The translations under genes and the position numbers were made by a program. From Kribbella amoyensis (GTDB lineage Bacteria > Actinomycetota > Actinomycetes > Propionibacteriales > Kribbellaceae), in NCBI RefSeq assembly GCF_007828865.1, contig NZ_VIVK01000001.1, forward strand, positions 558,001 to 622,000: 64,000 nucleotides of DNA, read 5' to 3'. Positions 39,095 to 46,574 of the stretch are shown here, one piece after another (the first letter of the stretch is position 1; each line of letters opens with the position of its first letter). Under the pieces are notes generated by a model. That model saw only the letters and a list, made by a program, of their open reading frames with translations, was not told where the DNA came from and did no database searches.

Positions 39095-39122
39095 CACTTA
39101 TTCCGTAACCCCTGCGTGTCAA
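39095..39122 (-). promoter_or_regulatory. Candidate mkl-mce operon promoter
   Basis: A perfect TTGACA (39122-39117) and TAAGTG (39100-39095) lie 16 nt apart on the minus strand, about 105 nt before the mkl start. The rest of the 288-nt divergent gap to the acyltransferase gene holds a TACAGT at 39221-39226 that could serve as the plus-strand -10 element, with no clear -35. Confidence 0.5.
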
Positions 39123-39278
39123 GTAGTGATGACCGAAGAGTCACGCTCTGATCACGCCCGGTGCGGTCGTCACGCTGAGCGGCGACCACGGCCCGTACCG
39201 GCCGGACCACCCTGGTCGGGTACAGTCCTGCGAGTCGCCCTTCGAGGGTGGCGAAGAGCCCCAGTCGCCGGAGGAACA

Positions 39279-40529
39279 GTGCCGCGGTCAGCTACCTGGT
39301 TGCACCGGCTGCGCACCCGGCCGCCGCAGGGTATCGCCTCGCCGCAGCACGGGGACCAGCTGCCGCACCCGCGTTCGGAGATCCTAGCCCTGACCGGTGT
39401 CAGGGCCGCCGCGGCACTCGCCGTGGTGCTGCACCACATCGGCCTGCCGGACTCGGCGCCGGTGCCACTGCGCAACCTGGTCGCATCCGGATACATCGGG
39501 GTGCCGCTGTTCTTCATGTTGTCCGGGCTCGTGCTGGCCTGGAACTACTCCACCCTGACCGCGGTCGAGGGCCGCCGGCTGTGGCGGTTCTACCTGGCCC
39601 GGATCGCGCGGGTGATGCCGCTGTACTGGGTGGTGCTGTTCTTCCTGGTCCTGCAACGCGCGGCGAACGGTGTACCGCAGGAGGCGTTGTGGCGGCACGT
39701 GCTCGCGATCCAGACCTGGTCGGGCGACTACTCGATCGGCCAGGGCAGCTACAACCCACCCGGCTGGTCGATCTGCGTCGAGATCTTCCTGTACGCCGTG
39801 TTCCCGCTGGCGGTGCCGGTGATCGCCTGGCTGGCCAAGCGGTACGGCGGCGCCGGGCTGGTGGCCGTGATCGCGGTCGCGTTCGCCGTCCAGGTCGCGC
39901 TGGTCGCGTGGTTCACGGTCGAGGGCTGGGCGTTCATCTCGGTGAAGGACCCGGGCTCGGGGCATCGCTGGCTCTACCGGAATCCGTTGCCCCGGCTGGC
40001 CGAGTTCGTCATCGGGATCTCGCTCGCGTTCTTCCTGCTCCGCGGGTTCCAGTTGCGGGCCCGGGTCGCCGGGTGGATCCAGGCGGCCTGTGTGGTCGTG
40101 GTGCTCGCGATCGCGGCCACCGGTCCGACCCTGGCCCGCTGGGAGCTGCCCGCGTTCTACGGCGCGATGTGGACGGTGCCGTTCGCGGTGTTGCTGCTGT
40201 CGTTGGCGGCCTGCCCGTCGGCCTGGTTGTCGCGGTTCTTCGCGACCCGGATCCTGGTCACCCTCGGCACGGCCAGCTACGCCGTGTACCTCACGCACCG
40301 GCCGTTGCTGCCCTTCCTGGTCAAGGATCGCGGCAGCATGATCACCGACCCGTCCGGCTGGGCACCGTACGCCGGGATCGTGGTCGTCGTCGGGGTGTGC
40401 CTGCTGATCGGTGAGGGCGCGCACCGGCTGATCGAGGTCCCCGCCCGCCGCGCGATCCTGCGGTACGCCGGCCAGCCGAAACGACGGCCGCCGGTGACGG
40501 AGCGTGCACCGACGGAGGTCTCGGCGTGA
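39279..40529 (+). CDS. Acyltransferase-3 family membrane protein
   Basis: The 416-residue protein belongs to the acyltransferase-3 (OafA/YrhL-like) family, which O-acylates cell-surface sugars or lipids. It shows about ten hydrophobic segments. The catalytic region reads LTGVRAAAALAVVLHHIGLP, with Arg42 and His52. The motif YNPPGWSICVEIFLYAVFP, with W-S and E, is also intact. I place the start at GTG 39279 with GGAGGA upstream; the frame itself is open far further. The substrate cannot be told. It forms a coupled pair with the next gene. Confidence 0.85.
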   Translation: MPRSATWLHRLRTRPPQGIASPQHGDQLPHPRSEILALTGVRAAAALAVVLHHIGLPDSAPVPLRNLVASGYIGVPLFFMLSGLVLAWNYSTLTAVEGRRLWRFYLARIARVMPLYWVVLFFLVLQRAANGVPQEALWRHVLAIQTWSGDYSIGQGSYNPPGWSICVEIFLYAVFPLAVPVIAWLAKRYGGAGLVAVIAVAFAVQVALVAWFTVEGWAFISVKDPGSGHRWLYRNPLPRLAEFVIGISLAFFLLRGFQLRARVAGWIQAACVVVVLAIAATGPTLARWELPAFYGAMWTVPFAVLLLSLAACPSAWLSRFFATRILVTLGTASYAVYLTHRPLLPFLVKDRGSMITDPSGWAPYAGIVVVVGVCLLIGEGAHRLIEVPARRAILRYAGQPKRRPPVTERAPTEVSA

Positions 40530-41533
40530 GCGGACTCACATCGGTCGACGAGGGTGCCGCACTCTCCCACCCGCGGCCGGAGCTGCTGTCCCTGACCGGG
40601 CTACGGGGCCTGGCCGCGCTAGGCGTCACCGCGTCGACCGTCGGGGTCTGGCGGACCGCCCCGACGGAACTGCGCGACCTGGTCGAGGCCGGGGCACTCG
40701 CGGTCCCACTGTTCTTACTGCTCTCCGGGTTCGTCCTGGCCTACAACTACCCAGGACTCGGGTACTCCTCCGGCCGGCGCGCCCTCGGTCGGTACGCGAT
40801 GGCCCGGTTCGCCCGGCTCGCGCCGTTGTTCGCGGTCGTCGGGGTGTGCGTCCTCCTGGAGGGCGCGCTGAACGGTACCGACTGGGTCCGCACGGTTTTC
40901 ACCGATCAGGCCTGGTTCGTCGGGACGATCGCGCTCTGTTACGCGGCTTATCCCTTACTGGCTCGCGTGGTCAGCTCGGCGCCGTTGGTGGCCGCGGCCT
41001 GCGCGTTCGGGCTCGACGCGATCGTGCTGGCGGTGCACCTGGCCACGGACGCGGGGCTCCACCGGGTACCGCTGGTGTGGTTGCCGTCGTTCGTGCTCGG
41101 GATGGCCCTGGTCGGGTTCCTCGGGACCCGGGTGCCGTTCGCGATCGTGCCCGTCGTCGCGGCGTACACGGTGGCGGTGGTGCTGTTGCTCGGGTCGCGC
41201 GACGAGGTCAGGTACGGGCTCGTCTGGTCCGTCCCGCTCGCGTTGGTCGTCCTGGCTGCCGCGACGTCCGCACCACGGTGGTTGGCGTCGCCGCTGCTCG
41301 TCCGGCTCGGTGTGATCGGGTACGCCCTGTTTCTCGTGCACGCGGTGGTGGTCCACGGCTTCGGCCCGGTTCGCGCCGGCACGCTCGCGAGCGCGTTGCT
41401 CGCCCTCGGCTGGATCGCGCTGGCCGTCCTGGTGGCCGAAGGCGCGCACCGCTATCTCGGCGTACCGGCCCGGCGCCGGCTGATGGACCTCGCCCGCCGG
41501 GTCGACCGGCGGTCCGCTCCCGTGGAGAGCTGA
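40526..41533 (+). CDS. Acyltransferase-3-like protein lacking the catalytic His
   Basis: The 335-residue protein is a shorter paralogue of the gene before it; compare SHPRPELLSLTGLRGLAALG with PHPRSEILALTGVRAAAALA. The Arg is kept (Arg27), but the residue ten positions on, His in active members, is Ser37. The later W-S-x-x-x-E motif is also not recognisable. About ten hydrophobic segments remain. It starts at a GTG overlapping the previous TGA. It may be a non-catalytic partner or an enzyme of changed chemistry. Confidence 0.75.
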   Translation: MSGLTSVDEGAALSHPRPELLSLTGLRGLAALGVTASTVGVWRTAPTELRDLVEAGALAVPLFLLLSGFVLAYNYPGLGYSSGRRALGRYAMARFARLAPLFAVVGVCVLLEGALNGTDWVRTVFTDQAWFVGTIALCYAAYPLLARVVSSAPLVAAACAFGLDAIVLAVHLATDAGLHRVPLVWLPSFVLGMALVGFLGTRVPFAIVPVVAAYTVAVVLLLGSRDEVRYGLVWSVPLALVVLAAATSAPRWLASPLLVRLGVIGYALFLVHAVVVHGFGPVRAGTLASALLALGWIALAVLVAEGAHRYLGVPARRRLMDLARRVDRRSAPVES

Positions 41534-41557
41534 GCACCGGATCGTCGGCAGACGTGA

Positions 41558-41589
41558 CGAAGGGCGGCCCCTGACGGGACCGCCCTTCG
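41558..41589. terminator. Bidirectional terminator between acyltransferase and rplL
   Basis: CGAAGGGCGG (41558-41567) pairs perfectly with 41580-41589 around a 12-nt loop that can add GGCCCC-type pairs. It lies 24 nt after the plus-strand acyltransferase stop and faces rplL on the minus strand, so it can serve both. Confidence 0.7.
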
Positions 41590-41601
41590 GCGTACTGCTG
41601 G

Positions 41602-41621
41602 TGTGCGGCTCACGCCGCACA
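41602..41621 (-). terminator. Second hairpin after rplL
   Basis: TGTGCGGC (41602-41609) and GCCGCACA (41614-41621) form an 8-bp stem with a TCAC loop, just 2 nt after the rplL stop. It is probably an mRNA 3'-end stabiliser in tandem with the next hairpin. Confidence 0.5.
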
Positions 41622-41623
41622 GG

Positions 41624-42013
41624 TCACTTCAGCGAGACGGTGGCGCCGGCGCCCTCGAGGGCCTCCTTGGCCTTCTCCGCGGCAGCCTTGTCGACCTTCT
41701 CCAGGATCGGCTTCGGGGCCGACTCGACGAGGTCCTTCGCCTCCTTCAGGCCGAGGGAGGTGAGACCGCGCACCTCCTTGATGACCTGGATCTTCTTGTC
41801 GCCGGCCGACTCGAGGACGACGTCGAACTCGTCCTGCTCGACGGCCTCCTCGCCGCCACCGGCCGCCGGGGCGCCCGGGGCAGCGGCGACGGCGACGGGA
41901 GCGGCGGCGGTCACGCCGAACTCCTCCTCGAACGCCTTCACGAACTCGGAGAGCTCCAGCAGGGTCAGTTCCTTGAACTGGCCGAGCAGCTCTTCGGTGC
42001 TGAGCTTCGCCAT
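41624..42013 (-). CDS. rplL: 50S ribosomal protein L7/L12
   Basis: The 129-residue stalk protein has the N-terminal dimerisation helix ([20 protein letters not shown]), an Ala/Gly/Pro-rich hinge and the C-terminal factor-binding domain ([20 protein letters not shown]). It recruits translation GTPases. It follows rplJ by 66 nt. Confidence 0.98.
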   Translation of the reverse strand: MAKLSTEELLGQFKELTLLELSEFVKAFEEEFGVTAAAPVAVAAAPGAPAAGGGEEAVEQDEFDVVLESAGDKKIQVIKEVRGLTSLGLKEAKDLVESAPKPILEKVDKAAAEKAKEALEGAGATVSLK

Positions 42014-42079
42014 TTTGGCGGTCCTTCCTAACTGTGGTGCTTGATGATCACTGATGGGGTGTTGCGGGTGAGATGCGCT

Positions 42080-42694
42080 TCAGCTCTCGGCCGAAGCGGT
42101 CTCCTCGGTGCTCGCCTCGGCAGGTGCGTCGACCGTGTCCTGCACGGTCTCCTCCGCCGCGGCCTCGGGGGCAGCCCCGTCGGCCGGCAGCTTCTCCTGC
42201 AGCGCCGCGAACAGGCGCGCGGCCTGCGACAGCGGAGCAGCGAACAGCGACACCGCCTGCTGCGGCGCCGCCTTCATCGCACCTGCGAGCTTCGCGAGGA
42301 GGACCTCACGCGACTCCAGGTCAGCGAGCTTGTTGATCTCGTCAGAGTCGAGTGCCTTACCGTCCAGCACACCACCCTTGATGACGAGCATCGGGTTGGC
42401 CTTGGCGAAGTCACGCAGCCCCTTGGCCGCGACCACCGGGTCGCCCTTGATGAAGGCGATGGCCGACGGACCCTGCAGCAGCGAGTCGAACGACTCCACT
42501 CCCGCGTCCTTGGCCGCGATCTTGGTCAGCGTGTTCTTCACCACGGCGTAGTTCACGTCGTCACCGAGCGTAGTGCGCAGTTGGCGCAGCTGCGCCACGG
42601 TGAGTCCGCGGTACTCGGTCAGCACGGCGCCGTTGGAGCTCTTGAACTCGTCCGAGAGCTCTGCGACGGCGGCTGCCTTGTCCGGCCTCGCCAT
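42080..42694 (-). CDS. rplJ: 50S ribosomal protein L10
   Basis: L10 (204 residues) anchors L7/L12 dimers to 23S rRNA. It begins [17 protein letters not shown] and has the conserved [16 protein letters not shown] segment. A C-terminal acidic, Ala-rich tail (about residues 172-204) is present. The frame is open upstream, but ATG 42694 is preceded by GGAAGGAG and gives the family start. L10 represses its own operon in many bacteria by binding the leader; here the leader also has a terminator. Confidence 0.97.
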   Translation of the reverse strand: MARPDKAAAVAELSDEFKSSNGAVLTEYRGLTVAQLRQLRTTLGDDVNYAVVKNTLTKIAAKDAGVESFDSLLQGPSAIAFIKGDPVVAAKGLRDFAKANPMLVIKGGVLDGKALDSDEINKLADLESREVLLAKLAGAMKAAPQQAVSLFAAPLSQAARLFAALQEKLPADGAAPEAAAEETVQDTVDAPAEASTEETASAES

Positions 42695-42905
42695 GGTTCT
42701 CCTTCCGCCCCGCCTCCCGGCAGGGTTGGACTTGACTGCCACCGCTCGCCGGACCCCAGTCACGAAAAAACGCCCCTGCGCAGGCGCAAGGGCGTGAACA
42801 TAAGTACAGTCACACTTCCAAGTCACCTACGCGGGCCGCCCATTCGAGAATGGGACCTTCAGTCACTCAGGGAGCGACGACCAGCGGTCTTCGGCAGAGT
42901 CGATT
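42695..42905 (-). promoter_or_regulatory. rplJ leader region
   Basis: The stretch upstream of rplJ holds, in transcription order, a possible promoter, the attenuator and a GC-rich segment before GGAAGGAG. The promoter is TTGGTT, 18 nt, AACAAT (42935-42906). This fits an L10-type autoregulatory leader by position, but I cannot confirm the L10-binding fold from sequence alone. Confidence 0.45.
42765..42795 (-). terminator. Intrinsic terminator in the rplJ leader (attenuator)
   Basis: On the minus strand ACGCCC (42795-42790) pairs with GGGCGT (42775-42770). After one mismatch a further 4 bp (TGCG with CGCA) close a 4-nt loop. Six U residues follow directly (42770-42765). It lies about 70 nt before the rplJ ATG and 156 nt after the MFS stop, so it could end MFS transcripts, attenuate rplJL, or both. 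Confidence 0.75.
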
Positions 42906-42950
42906 GTTGCATCCGGAGCAACCCGGAACCAAATCGGTTCCGCCGACGGG

Positions 42951-44135
42951 TCAGCCCGGGGCCGGTTCGGGCTCGGGCCGGGGCGGGATCCAGCGCTGCA
43001 TGGCGGTCGCGGCGAGGCAGCCGGTGAGGCCCATGAACAGGATCGCCGGCCCGAGTCCGGACAGCGCGGTGACCGCGGCCACCAGGAACGGCCCGCCGGC
43101 GTTGCCGGTGTCGGCGAACAACCGGAACGCCCCGAGGAACTGGGCCCGGCCGACCGGTGGGGAAGCGTCCGCGCCGAGCGTCATGATGATGCCCGCGCCC
43201 AGGCCGTTGCCGAGTCCCATCAACAGCGCGACCGCGGTGAGCGCCGGGGCCGAGTGGGTCAGCGGGAGCAGCAGGTGCGCGGCCGCGAGGACCAGCATCG
43301 ACGGGACGGCGACCCACTTCCGGCCGAAGCGGTCCATCACCGAACCGGCCGGATAGAACAGCAGCATGTCCACGGCCCCGGACAACCCGAAGATCAGGCT
43401 GGTGGTCTGCGCATCCAGGCCGAGGTGTTCGGCCCAGAGCGGGACCACGACCTGCCGGGACGCGCGGACCGCACCGACGAGCAGGGCGCCGACGCCCAGC
43501 GTCCGCAGGACCGGGAGGTGGTCGCGGATGACGGCCCGGGTGGACTGGAGCTCGACCGGCCGGCCGAGCCGCTTGCGCCGGACGGACTCGAGGTCGGGCA
43601 GGCTCAGCAGCGCCAAGCAGGCGAGCACCGCGGCGACGAGGTGCACCCAGTACGCCCCGTCGGTGCCGAGGAAGCGCATCGCCAGCGCGCCGATGAACGG
43701 GCCGATGAACGAGCCGATCCGCTGCACGCCGCCGAGCGTGGACAGCGCCCGGGCCCGCAGCTGCAGCGGGATGGCCTCACTCAGGTACGCCTGCCGGGCC
43801 AGCCCCCAGACCGCGCCGGCGACCCCGGTCGCGCCGATCGCGAGGGCGAGTCCCCAGACGTTCGGCACCACCAGACAGGCGGCGAGGGCGACGGCGACCA
43901 GACCGGTGGCGAGCAGCATCGCGCGGCGTTCGCCGATCCGGGTGGTGAGCGTGCCGGCCGGGATGTCGCCGATCACCTGGCCGAGTCCGGCCGCCGCGAC
44001 CACCAGGCTCGCCAGCGCCACCGAGGCGCCGAGATCGCGGGCGGACAACGCGACGACCGGAGCGATCGCCCCCTGGCCGATGCCGTACAGCAGGGCCGGC
44101 AGATAGACCGAGGGAGCGATCTTCCACAGACTCAG
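42951..44135 (-). CDS. MFS transporter (unusual start)
   Basis: The protein is a major-facilitator permease with about 12 hydrophobic segments; motif A reads GDIPAGTLTTRIGERRAM and its second-half counterpart PAGSVMDRFGRKWV. The first normal start codon, TTG at 44048, falls after the first helix. In frame upstream the sequence SLWKIAPSVYLPALLYGIGQ encodes a good first helix, but no ATG, GTG or TTG occurs before a stop at 44198. I therefore propose a CTG start at 44135, with GGTGAG six nucleotides before it. The substrate is unknown; the neighbours suggest an organic or sugar acid. Confidence 0.7.
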   Translation of the reverse strand: MSLWKIAPSVYLPALLYGIGQGAIAPVVALSARDLGASVALASLVVAAAGLGQVIGDIPAGTLTTRIGERRAMLLATGLVAVALAACLVVPNVWGLALAIGATGVAGAVWGLARQAYLSEAIPLQLRARALSTLGGVQRIGSFIGPFIGALAMRFLGTDGAYWVHLVAAVLACLALLSLPDLESVRRKRLGRPVELQSTRAVIRDHLPVLRTLGVGALLVGAVRASRQVVVPLWAEHLGLDAQTTSLIFGLSGAVDMLLFYPAGSVMDRFGRKWVAVPSMLVLAAAHLLLPLTHSAPALTAVALLMGLGNGLGAGIIMTLGADASPPVGRAQFLGAFRLFADTGNAGGPFLVAAVTALSGLGPAILFMGLTGCLAATAMQRWIPPRPEPEPAPG

Positions 44136-44216
44136 CGAGTGCTCACCGGCGTCGACGGCAGGACCTCCAGGACGAAGGGGATCAGCCGCAGCAGGCTAAC
44201 CCCGCGTCCTACATCG

Positions 44217-44242
44217 TGGAAATCGGTTCCACTCCGTGGAAA
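44217..44242. promoter_or_regulatory. IclR-like operator candidate before the MFS gene
   Basis: TGGAAATCGGTTCCA (44217-44231) is an imperfect palindrome close to the E. coli IclR consensus (TGGAAAT-N-ATTTCCA). A second half-site TGGAAA lies at 44237-44242. It sits in the 120-nt gap between the RidA stop and the MFS gene, and an IclR-family regulator is encoded 450 nt away. Binding is inferred. Confidence 0.45.
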
Positions 44243-44255
44243 GGTGCCGTCAGGG

Positions 44256-44660
44256 TCAGGAGAGCACCGCGAGCGCGTCGATCTCGACCAGCATCTGCTC
44301 CAGCGGCAGCCCGGTGAACACCGTCGTCCGGGACGGCAGCACGCCGCTCGGGGTCCGGGCGCCGACGAACTCCGCGTACGCCTCGTTCATCGGGCCGAAG
44401 TCGTCCCGGGTGGTCAGGTAGACGCGCAGCATCACCACGTCGTCGAAGGTCGCGCCGCCGGCGGTGAGGATCGCCTCGATGTTCTGCAGGACCCGGGTGG
44501 TCTGCGCCTTCACGTCGCCCTCGAAGACGAACGAGCCGCCGGCCGGATCGACCGAGCCCTGGCCGGACACCTGCAGGATGTTGCCCTTGCGGACGCCCTG
44601 CGAGAAGACGGGCATCGGCGGGGGCGCGTCGGGGGTGGAGACGACGGTCTTGTCGGACAT
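44256..44660 (-). CDS. RidA family enamine/imine deaminase
   Basis: The 134-residue protein is a Rid/YjgF-family member. It shows GVRKGNILQVSGQGSVDPAG, VVMLRVYLTTRDDFGPMNEA and the terminal PSRTTVFTGLPLEQMLVEID, in which the Arg is the expected substrate-carboxylate ligand. RidA proteins hydrolyse reactive enamines such as 2-aminoacrylate released by PLP-dependent dehydratases. That suits the fold-III PLP enzyme encoded across the divergent promoter. It follows the IclR gene by 34 nt. Confidence 0.88.
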   Translation of the reverse strand: MSDKTVVSTPDAPPPMPVFSQGVRKGNILQVSGQGSVDPAGGSFVFEGDVKAQTTRVLQNIEAILTAGGATFDDVVMLRVYLTTRDDFGPMNEAYAEFVGARTPSGVLPSRTTVFTGLPLEQMLVEIDALAVLS

Positions 44661-44694
44661 CGGTACGAGCCTCTCGATCGAAGGTGCTGACGTA

Positions 44695-45429
44695 CTAGTT
44701 GTAGTCGACGGCGATCGCGGCGGTGGTGGCGAGGAGCTCGGGGAGCAGGTCGAGGACCTGGTCGTAGCTGAGCAGGAGGTCGGGGACGGAGACCGAGACG
44801 GCGCCGAGGACCCGGCCGGAGCGTTCGGTGATCGGGGCGCCGATGCAGTTGATGAACGACTCGTGCTCGGCCCGGTCCTGCGCCCAGCCCTGAGCGCGGA
44901 CCCGGTCCAGCTCGGCGCGCAGTTCGTCCGGCCCGGCGATCGTGTTCGGCGTGAACCGCCGGTACTCGATCGACGCGAGCAACGCTTCCCGCTGCCGCTC
45001 GGGCTGCGCGGCCAGCAGGACCTTGCCGACCGCGGTGCAGTGCAACGCGGCCGGGACGCCGACCTGCGAGTACATCCGTACCGACTGCACGCTGTCGAGC
45101 TTGTCGATGTAGACGACCTGCCCGTTCTCGTACGTCGCCAGGTGCACCGTCTGTCCGGTCCGCTGGTTCAACCGCTGCAAGTGGGGCGCGGCCACCGCCC
45201 GTACGACGTGTTGCTCGCGGGCCGTGTCGGCCAGGGCGAACAACCGCGAGCCCAGCCGGTACCGGTGGGCCTCGTCGCGGCGGACGAAGCGCTCCGCCTC
45301 CATCGTGCGCAGCAACCGCAGCACCGTCGTCTTGTGCACGTCCAGCTCGGTCGCGAGCTGGTCCAGCGACCGGTCTCCCTCACCCAGGCTGACCAGGATC
45401 TGCAGCGCCCGGCCGAGGCTCTGGCTCAC
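44695..45429 (-). CDS. IclR family transcriptional regulator
   Basis: The 244-residue protein has an N-terminal winged helix (residues 3-65: SLGRALQILVSLGEGDRSLD, LATELDVHKTTVLRLLRTME). A C-terminal effector domain follows (TGQTVHLATYENGQVVYIDK, LHCTAVGKVLLAA, INCIGAPI). IclR proteins sense small organic acids and often repress adjacent catabolic genes. The open frame is longer, but GTG 45429 overlaps the kinase TGA (GTGA). It probably controls the divergent promoter region at 46446-46574. Confidence 0.92.
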   Translation of the reverse strand: MSQSLGRALQILVSLGEGDRSLDQLATELDVHKTTVLRLLRTMEAERFVRRDEAHRYRLGSRLFALADTAREQHVVRAVAAPHLQRLNQRTGQTVHLATYENGQVVYIDKLDSVQSVRMYSQVGVPAALHCTAVGKVLLAAQPERQREALLASIEYRRFTPNTIAGPDELRAELDRVRAQGWAQDRAEHESFINCIGAPITERSGRVLGAVSVSVPDLLLSYDQVLDLLPELLATTAAIAVDYN

Positions 45430-46445
45430 ACCGCACCGCCGACCAGTGCCGGGGAGGTGACCCCCTCGGGACCGACTCGGGTCGCCGCCCACTGACCGTC
45501 GTCGCAGGCCAGCAGCGCCTCGCGCAGCGTGGACTCGAGCGGAGTCGCGTGGTCGTTCGGTACGGCGAGCACCGTGGCCGCGTTGAGGTGCCCGAGCCGC
45601 AACCGCTGCTCCATCGGCAACCCCTGCAACGTCCCGGCGAGGAAGCCGGCGGCGAACGCATCCCCGGCACCGACCGGCTCCACCACGTCGACGGTCAACG
45701 CCGGCACCGCGGTACTGCGGCCGTCCGGCTCGAGCGAGACGGCGACGTGGGCGTCGGACTTCACCACAATCGTTGCCCTGGGCCCCAACAGTTCACGCAG
45801 CGCGGCCGGCTCGCCGGTGCCGGCGAACACCTCGGCCTCGTCGGCCCCGATCAGCACGAAGTCGGCCGCCCGCAGCAACCGCCACAACGGCGCCGGGTCC
45901 TGGTCCCGCCAGAGCACCGGCCGCCAGTTCAGGTCGACGCTCAGAGCGAAGCCGTACGTGTCGCGCAGCTCGGCCAGCCGGTCCAGCATCGCCGCCGAGG
46001 TCGCCGAGATGGCCGCCGTGATCCCGGTGGTGTGCACGACGTCCGCCGCGGCCAGCCGATCGCGGACCGCGGGCCGGTCGAGGAACGACGGGTCCATCGC
46101 GGCGGCGGCGGACCCGGACCGGTAGTAGTGCATCCGGCTGCGGCCGTTCATCGTGTGCTTCACGTAGAGCCCGGTCGGCCGGTCCGGGTCGTCCTCGACC
46201 GCGCCGACCTCGACGCCGCGGGCAAGCAGATCGCGCCGGACGTGCCGGCCGAACCCGTCGTCGCCCACCCGCGAGATCCAGCCCGTCGGGATGCCCAGCC
46301 CGGCCAGGCCACCGGCCACGTTGCACTCGGCGCCACCGACCGATCGGCGGAACGACTCCACGTCCTCGAGCGGAGCCCCGGTGTCGCCGGACAGCACCAC
46401 CATGGCCTCCCCCAGACAGACCGCACGGGGCAGCAGCTCGACCAT
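45426..46445 (-). CDS. PfkB family sugar kinase (probable 2-keto-3-deoxygluconate kinase)
   Basis: The 339-residue protein has both PfkB signatures: the N-terminal GGAECNVAGGLAGLGIPTGW and the C-terminal PVGAGDAFAAGFLAG with catalytic Asp262. The substrate lid region KHTMNGRSRMHYYRSGSAAA resembles 2-dehydro-3-deoxygluconate kinases. A KDPG aldolase is encoded in the same locus, so the likely reaction is KDG plus ATP to KDPG; that assignment is inference from fold and context. The ATG at 46445 has AGAGGA seven nucleotides upstream. Confidence 0.85.
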   Translation of the reverse strand: MVELLPRAVCLGEAMVVLSGDTGAPLEDVESFRRSVGGAECNVAGGLAGLGIPTGWISRVGDDGFGRHVRRDLLARGVEVGAVEDDPDRPTGLYVKHTMNGRSRMHYYRSGSAAAAMDPSFLDRPAVRDRLAAADVVHTTGITAAISATSAAMLDRLAELRDTYGFALSVDLNWRPVLWRDQDPAPLWRLLRAADFVLIGADEAEVFAGTGEPAALRELLGPRATIVVKSDAHVAVSLEPDGRSTAVPALTVDVVEPVGAGDAFAAGFLAGTLQGLPMEQRLRLGHLNAATVLAVPNDHATPLESTLREALLACDDGQWAATRVGPEGVTSPALVGGAV

Positions 46446-46487
46446 GAGGGGGTCCTCTCGGAGACCGTCGACGGGAATTCTGGCGCG

Positions 46488-46527
46488 ATGCTACAAGCGT
46501 GTGCCAGAATGCGCAACGGACGTTGCG
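46488..46527 (-). promoter_or_regulatory. Kinase-iclR-ridA promoter with overlapping palindrome
   Basis: On the minus strand TTGCGC (46516-46511), a 17-nt spacer and TAGCAT (46493-46488) form a promoter. The perfect palindrome CGCAACG-GA-CGTTGCG at 46512-46527 covers the -35 element. A looser TTGC/GCAA repeat lies beside it (46524-46538). The place suits repression by the IclR protein and would also affect the divergent operon. Confidence 0.55.
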
Positions 46528-46574
46528 TTACATGCAATCAAGCCGCCCACCGGCCCCTCGGGAGGACCGCCGCC

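Noticed and set aside
42925-42941. GGAACC/GGTTCC hairpin just after the MFS stop as terminator
   Set aside because: The stem is only 6 bp with no U-run; the U-tailed hairpin at 42765-42795 is a far better terminator.
45549-46574. Upstream extension of the PLP-enzyme frame
   Set aside because: It runs antisense through the kinase gene. The ATG at 46575 has a good ribosome-binding site and gives the expected protein length.
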